A stretch of DNA of 64,000 bases from Castanea sativa (taxonomy: Eukaryota > Streptophyta > Magnoliopsida > Fagales > Fagaceae), in the NCBI RefSeq assembly GCF_040712315.1, contig NC_134013.1, positions 85,194,001 to 85,258,000 on the forward strand, written 5' to 3'. Each line of letters opens with the position of its first letter. Within the stretch, counting starts at the first letter, position 1. Of the stretch, positions 57,926 through 64,000 are shown one piece after another. The position numbers and the translations under genes are program-made. The notes under the pieces are model-generated. The model did no database searches and was not told the origin of the DNA. It saw only the letters and a program-made list of their open reading frames with translations.

Positions 57926-58604
57926 TTATTAAATTTATAAGATTGGTGTAATTTACCCTAAAAATCAACAATACTGTCTTCACTGGTAGGATCTATGACA
58001 TAAGTGTGCACTATTTGAATAGGAATAATAGTTAAAATGAAATGTTCCCTTAGTTAAGTTAGAGTTTGAGAAAATATAGACATCATTGTTGTATTTATTC
58101 AAACCTCAAAAGGGAAATGCCATTTCATAAAATGTTTCAGAGATATATTAAATCTTTTCTTGAAATCTCAAGCGAGGTTTACGTAATTACCCCCACCCCC
58201 CAACACACACACACCAATAAATAAATAAAAAAGAATGGGAATATCCCCAAAACTCACAAAAGAAAAAAGGAAGTGATTTACACCAAGGTCAATCTCAGAG
58301 AAAATATAAGCCTAAGCCTCATATGCGGTCTCGCTAAACAAAGCATTATAATATCTGAGATGATACCATGCTATTTATGCAAGTTTGACATATCAAAACC
58401 TTTTGAGGTCCTGCTTCCAAATCAAGACCAAACACAATGAAGATTCCATCTATATGGAATAGCATACCATGAGGAAGGTTTTACTCCAGAACTACATTAA
58501 AGTCCCTTGCCGAGTTTTAACACCTTTCTCACCTCATCTTGAATTTAAAGAAATAGGATTGAATTAGAGAATAAAAATGATAGAAAAAGAACCATTTTGT
58601 ATAC
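57926..58604. other. Intergenic DNA below the FGGY pseudogene
   Basis: No clear last exon of the FGGY kinase was found here, although one would be expected after the donor at 58604. Nothing else was recognised. Confidence 0.35.
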
Positions 58605-61600
58605 CTGACCAGCTACATTCATGGCCCTCATGACCTCATTCATGACCTCATTCAGACTTTAAAACTTCCTTGCAGAAACTGCACTGAGATCCGAGAATGG
58701 CAGCACCCGAAAGCACAGACTTGTTCCCTCATGGAACAATTTTAAGGCAACCTACAGCAATCATGAATAAGTAGGCCAACACTTCATATGTATAGATTAA
58801 TGCTTAAGAGAAGCTAAAATAATGCATCCAGACCTTTCTCATGGATTTCTTCATTTGTTTAATAAACAGATAATTCTGTATCAGTAGGTCATTTAACTTT
58901 GGGACCAAGGCTTGCTGGTTGTTGTCACTAGTGTGGTGGAGAAGGAATTGTAGTCTTTTAATTTATTCAGATTTTGAATTATTATCATTATTATTATTTT
59001 GGTGTGTGTGTATATGCGTATAGGACCACATGTAATTATAACACTAAGTGTGCTTTCTTGGTCTTTAAGTTAATAGCTTTATTAGGTAAATATAGATTTT
59101 GGTTTGATTTCCTATTTTGTCTTGTCTACATTTAGGAGAGTTTTACATTTGAGTATTTTAAAAACACATTTGCCTATAGTTTCTCCAATCTCTTCTTCTC
59201 TCTCTTGCTTGTGGCACTGTTTCTTTTCTCTTCCTGAACTTTTTTCTCAACACACTATTCTTATTGCTCCACACTACTATTCTCTGCACGTTGATCTTGT
59301 TTACCATTCAACTGAAACTAAACATTGAAATGCCCATGCAATCCTATCAATTGAATTTTCCAACAACTATGAATCATCCAATCAACATTCCTATGCAAGT
59401 CAAGCTTTTTATTCAGAAATCATTCAAGATAGTTTTGCCAACTTTTTTTGCTTTTTATTGGTCGATTACCCGTGCACCAAATGGGTCTTGAACCCACAAA
59501 CTCCTCCTCCAACTTGTTATAACAAGAGAAGGAACTATCATTGGAGGTAGAGCTCACTAGCATGTGCCATGCCAACTTTATATCCTCTTTTTGATCACCA
59601 ATTTCCAAAGTTCAACTTTTTTTCTAGGAGCACCATAGTGTAATGTTGGCCCAATTAATTGAATAGCTACATCAGGGTCCATTTGGAAGATAAAAATTAA
59701 AGCAACAAAAAGTTTATTTCCTTAATAATCTCTTTCTAAGCCTCCTCCCCCTCCCCCCCCCCCCCCCTCCCCTTTTTTTTTTTCCTATAGGTTGAGTTAC
59801 ACACACTTGGTGGGTCATCAACCCTTGCACTTACAAGGGAAGGAGGTGTTATTTGAGCTATAATTCATTGGCAATTTCCTTCTCAAGCCCTTGCCATATT
59901 TCAAGTAAGAGGGAGGACCAGAAGCAGATTAAGTCATTCACTTCAGGCTCTAACCTTTCAGATCTTTCAACTTTCTTCAGGACAGGCAGCCCAGCCTCCA
60001 CCAGGCCAAGGGAGTTTCAAATCATGTTGATGCTTCTGTGGGTTCTACTTCTCTCATAAGTCTAACAATGATGCGATGGAAGGAACTTCCAAAAGAGAAA
60101 AAACAAAATTCTTAAATTGACTAATGCAGTGCTGCTGTCAATGACTTAATGAGAGATTAGTTGATAAAGTGTGCACTTATGCCAGTCGATGTAGTTTTGG
60201 AATGTGTAACAGGAAATGGACTGCAGCAGCATAACAAATAAAGAATGACCGACTTTCGACAAGTTAGCCCCGAAATCCTAGGCTCTGGTGAATGGTGATA
60301 ATGATCTGGAGAGGGATGGGCTTAGATTGCCTGTTAGATCCCAATCTCACATTGGCAATTTTAGAAAATCTTGAAATAAAACTGCACATACCACTCCATC
60401 TTCATTTGACTCATTCTCGCTTGAACTATATTGTTTCTTGAATTTAGAATGTAACTGTTTCAAGGCTACTTTGTATGCCCAAGGTTGATACTCTCTGCTT
60501 ATTTTTCTAATAATGTTTTTATTACTTAATTACTTTTTAAGTAATGCAAAATACATGTAAAAGATTAGTCGCCTCAACAATGATTCTTCAGCCTGTCAAA
60601 TTTTAAACAACACATTATGATCCAAATTCCATGAGATAAATGCTGAACATAAGTTCCAGAAGTGTACCAGGCCAGAACGGTCCCCTGACCCCTGGAATGA
60701 ATAACTTGCTCCTTGATATGGCCATATGGCAGGTAGAAGTTCCACAGACTAACACCATATGGTGGCATATAGTTTCCATATCACACTCTGAAAATATCAT
60801 TGTTCCACAGACTAATAAGAAATTTTTTTGATAAGCCATAATAACCTTTAGCTTCAGAATCCAAATGTGGTACACTTTCCATTACCCCCACGCCACCAGC
60901 ATGAGCATCAATCAGTGAAGTTTCAAAATGAATTCCTGCTACAAGACCCAGTTCCTGGAAATTTAAATCACTTATATACATAAGAAATTAGCTACAAATA
61001 GGTGTCAATACTAGTACCAAGTTAAATCACCCACCAAAGGCCAGGAAAATAGTGTGACTCATATTTTCTTGCAACTAAATATATATGTTTTTTTGCTAAT
61101 GGGCCTCAAGTCATGCCACTGTAAATCAATGTGAAATCTTCAGTACAAAATTTCTTGCCTTCACGGCAGCTGGAGTAAGACCAGAACCCAAAAGATGGTC
61201 AGGAAAAGCTACACAGTCTTGTTGACATTATTCATTACCAAGTCACAAACTGCAGCAGAAAATGCAAAGGGTAGAATAAATAATTAAAATTGAAATTTAA
61301 AATTTAAAAATAAAATCTTTTATAATGACCAGGCAATAAAAGATTATTGCTATTAATTACTACACTCAAAATTTACGTGTAAGTTTTTAAAAATCAAGAA
61401 AGAAGACCCATTCAAGAAAATCATTATATTTCAAATACGCTCCATGTAAGCTGTCCTGAACTCCCATCACCAAAGAAAATAAGCAAAATATAAATCAATA
61501 AGTAGCCAACAAGCATACCTCTCTTAGCATGATGCCCATCCAAAAGATCACCTAATCCAATCTACTCCCAGAAGTCATCATCCCATCCACAAGCTTCCAT

Positions 61601-61894
61601 ATCTCAGGAATCTTTTTCTTTGACTTTCTGCATATATCGATGACCAAGATATGTCCATTTGAACACCGTGGTGCACAGACTAAAATTATCATCTCCTTTT
61701 GCCCTAGAAGAATCGAAACAAATCCTGACTATCATCAAGTTAAATTCCAAATTGACTTGTACTTAAGAAAGACGCCCGAACTTAAAGAAGATTTACTCAT
61801 GACTGGTAGATTTGAAGTACCTGTATGACAGCCAATCACTCAATTCCATCCAACAAAACACCATTGACCAAGATACTTGCAAATTTTCTTTCTC
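58605..61894 (-). pseudogene. FGGY-family carbohydrate kinase pseudogene, multi-exon
   Basis: Exon-like pieces on the minus strand, in gene order and with splice signals, match the plant FGGY sugar kinase (ribulokinase/xylulokinase-like, ATP-dependent sugar phosphorylation): 61894-61821 EKENLQVSWSMVFCWMELSD then WLSYR; 61703-61519 AKGDDNFSLCTTVFKWTYLG...DMEACGWDDDFWE; 61217-61159 VAFPDHLLGSGLTPAAVK, followed by a GC donor; 60954-60846 ELGLVAGIHFETSLIDAHAG then GVGVMESVP; 60787-~60680 HHMVLVCGTSTCHMAISRSK then LFIPGVRGPFW; ~58752-58605 SVLSGAAILG...RAMNVAGQ. TGA replaces Arg before DMEAC and TAG replaces Glu before IGLGD; stops and a frameshift also occur in the last piece. The N-terminal part is missing. 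Introns are kept, so it is not a processed copy. Confidence 0.85.
59480..59880. other. Intronic/intergenic DNA with SINE-like B-box sequences
   Basis: GGGTCTTGAACCCAC at 59482 and GGGTCATCAACCC near 59811 resemble reversed pol III B-boxes, and the stretch near 59500-59570 resembles common dispersed plant repeats. A poly(C) run lies at about 59750-59767. It separates the last FGGY piece from the others. Confidence 0.3.
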
Positions 61895-63494
61895 CTATAG
61901 AAGCTGAAATATTAGTCTGTATCAGAAAATGTTTAATAGAGAGACATAAAAACAATAAAGAAACCGAATTAAGCACAATGATTATGGACATGACTTGGGA
62001 ATGAAAATTCAGATCTGTTGATAAGCTTATTTTGCAAAAAGAACAATGACAAACTGCTTAAGTGACATCTCTTTCAGGAGGCACACAACAAGAGAATGCA
62101 TACTCTGCTCCATATTACAAAATAACATAAAAGATGGTCAGTCAAATGCACATGATGTCCAATCAATGCGAGAACAGCATGTAAAATACAAACTGCTTTG
62201 CCATTGTCACCCTATCATCATCGTCTCCATGCCTCCAATAACCAAGAGACCCATACGAAACCCAATGAAGATTTCGAGGCTTAAGTCAAATCAAATCAAA
62301 GTTTTTTTTCTACTGTTATGGTCCAGCTAGAGGGTAAAAGAAAATTTTGAGACTGCTACAAGAACAACTAATGCAATAGAACATGATATATACGTCAATT
62401 AAGGAGGTAACAAAAAATATGATTTTGGATAGGATAGAATGTCGGAAAAGAATACATATAATCAACCCTGATTAATGCGTTGAGATCCGTAGCAAATTCC
62501 AAAAAGTTTTAGGACTAAGGCAGGCTTGGCTGTTGTTGTATAATTTGAAAGGTTTGTTATCCCCTGCCCTACATCATGTAAAGTTTAGTTGTCGAGTGGC
62601 ACAACAATGACCTATTGAAGGGATAATATAAAACCGAGCAAAGTGGAAACACAGAAGAAAAATTTTCTAAATGATACTTCAAATAATTCTATGACATCAA
62701 ATTTCAGCCCACTTAAGGAAATGTAATAGGTGGTTGCAAATCAACTTTAAAACCCTAAACACGAAGCAGAGCAGTTGCTAATAGAAATCCAGCAGCACGA
62801 TGCTAAAGCGCACACACCAACTACCATGCAATTTAATAAAAGACCATAACACAGGATTGTATATTACGAATTGCATAATATGATTAGATTAGCCGATGTT
62901 AGTACCTTTGGTAAGGCGGTGACGCGGCCAATTAACTCCGCCTTGTGCTCCCATCAAGAGCGGCAAGCCCCACTCCAGAGAGGTAGGAAGGGCTTGGTCC
63001 ACCCCAGATTAATTTTTTAATTTTTTTTTAAAAAAAAATAAAATTCAAGACAAACTCTAAAAAAAAAAAAAAAAAAAAAAAAAACTCTAAAGAGTGAAGA
63101 CTTAACTTTGGGTAAAACATAAGATCCAGTTAATTCAACTAGTAAAATTTCTAATAATTGAGTAAAGAGATTTGGAGTTTAATCTTAAACTAAAAAATAA
63201 TTGATGTTTTGATAAAAAATAAACTTTGGGCAAAACGCTTTGACATACCTAAACTTTTGGATAATTTTACTTTCACTTCTAACTTTTATTTTAGTACATA
63301 AATTTTGGTCATATGATAAATAGAACTCTTAACCTTTATTCCAACCTCTTTCTCAAAAAAAAAAAAAAAAAAAAACCACTTATTTCAACTAATTTATTTC
63401 TTTCACAAATAAACTTCTCTAAACTTTTAAGTTGCATAGGTCATTGACCCATGGTGGTGCATCTGACATTCGATGACCACAGTTTTTACATGAA
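61895..63494. other. Intergenic DNA right of the FGGY pseudogene
   Basis: No further FGGY exons were recognised. A GC-rich patch at 62890-62990 ends, on the minus strand, in AAAG|GTACTA like a donor, but no protein family is recognisable. Poly(A) runs at about 63060 and 63355. Confidence 0.35.
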
Positions 63495-63520
63495 CTAGTC
63501 GTAGACCCACGTTACGTGGA
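63495..63520 (-). mobile_element. Helitron-like 3' terminus 1
   Basis: On the minus strand the hairpin CCACG-TAA-CGTGG (63507-63519) is followed by GTCTACGA and a terminal CTAG (63498-63495), then T. A GC-rich hairpin about 10 bases before CTRR, with insertion before T, is the Helitron 3' end pattern. The other end lies to the right, probably outside the window. Confidence 0.5.
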
Positions 63521-63793
63521 AATAGATAATTATATTTTAGTTATGGTATAATATATAATTTGTTCTCTAAATTTTGTGGAAAATAATTTGTTCTCCCAAA
63601 AACTTAAACAATTTCTAAAATTATTTTTCATTTATTTATTTCAAAAAATATATCATCATTTTATTATTTGGATTTATTTGATTGATATTATTCATTTTTT
63701 AGGCGGTCCATATTTTGATAAATTATATTATCGTGCGTTATATTTTTCTAATTTGTTTTTCTGTACAACTAAACTATTTGAATTTCAAATATA

Positions 63794-63820
63794 CTAGTCG
63801 CTAACCCGTGCGATGCACGT
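63794..63820 (-). mobile_element. Helitron-like 3' terminus 2
   Basis: Same pattern: hairpin CGTGC-ATC-GCACG (63807-63819), then GGTTAGCGA and CTAG (63797-63794), then T. About 300 bases from terminus 1. Confidence 0.5.
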
Positions 63821-64000
63821 GATTGTTTTAAATCAAATGTTAACATGTTCAAGTTTAAACATTTCTCAAATTTCAATTATTGAAAGCTAAATTGGTTCTA
63901 ATATAAGATGAAACATGTAATATTATGAAGTAATATTAAAAATTAGATAAATGCAAATATTATGAAGTAATATATTACAATAATCATAATGTGCTCTTAC

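Noticed and set aside
59853..60150. Possible coding end reading NHVDASVGSTSLISLTMMRWKE
   Set aside because: The frame is short, starts in repeat-like DNA and matches no family I can name.
62890..62990. GC-rich patch with a possible exon ending in a GT donor (EHKAELIGRVTALPK)
   Set aside because: Too short, no family recognised and no partner exon; not listed as a gene.
1..64000. tRNA, rRNA or other structural RNA genes
   Set aside because: Only SINE-like pol III boxes were seen; no complete cloverleaf or rRNA sequence was recognised by eye.

Overview
This is a plant nuclear window, AT-rich and full of transposable elements. It looks like a woody eudicot; a Fagaceae-like genome is a guess from overall texture and is not shown here. 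The host content is a degenerating minus-strand tandem cluster of leucine-rich-repeat receptor-like kinases (LRR-RLKs) of the LRR-XII type (FLS2/EFR/XA21-like). The kinases have the non-RD signature HCDLKPSN and the family's intron right after ...GYIAP.

Layout. 1-5.9 kb: a MITE remnant, pyrimidine-rich DNA, and a 4.1-kb Mutator-like element (MULE) with long terminal inverted repeats (TIRs), a broken MURA-like transposase and a captured exon of a Raf-like STY kinase. 6.3-9.4 kb: RLK-A, with an open first exon but no second exon. 9.4-24.8 kb: intergenic DNA with a segmental duplication of RLK upstream sequence, a small RLK fragment (RLK-B), solo LTRs, MITEs, SINE-like elements, microsatellites and a fragment of the proteasome ATPase gene RPT2. 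24.9-36.0 kb: RLK-C, one pseudogene split by a 2.3-kb solo LTR, a 4.1-kb Ty1-copia element and a 323-bp solo LTR. 38.2-53.2 kb: RLK-D, whose reading frame is otherwise open but is cut in exon 1 by a 10.9-kb Ty3-gypsy element of the Tat lineage with a perfect 5-bp target duplication. 53.9-57.1 kb: a Harbinger-like element, a hAT-like element with an 8-bp target duplication, and MITEs. 58.6-61.9 kb: a multi-exon pseudogene of an FGGY carbohydrate kinase. The right edge shows two Helitron-like 3' ends.

None of the three larger RLK units can encode a complete receptor as assembled. RLK-A lacks the C-terminal kinase lobe, RLK-C has stops and a lost ATP site, and RLK-D is interrupted. RLK-D is the important case: removing the element and one copy of its duplication restores an open frame across the junction, so element-free alleles may encode a working receptor.

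No wholly new system was found. The observations most worth a second look are the RLK-D insertion, the recurrent CTG-to-GCG type differences between the two gypsy LTRs (a possible sequencing artefact at methylated sites), the dense TGACG motifs in those LTRs, the in-register 28-bp hairpin satellite, and the exon captured by the MULE. All coordinates and similarities were read by eye; no database search was run.
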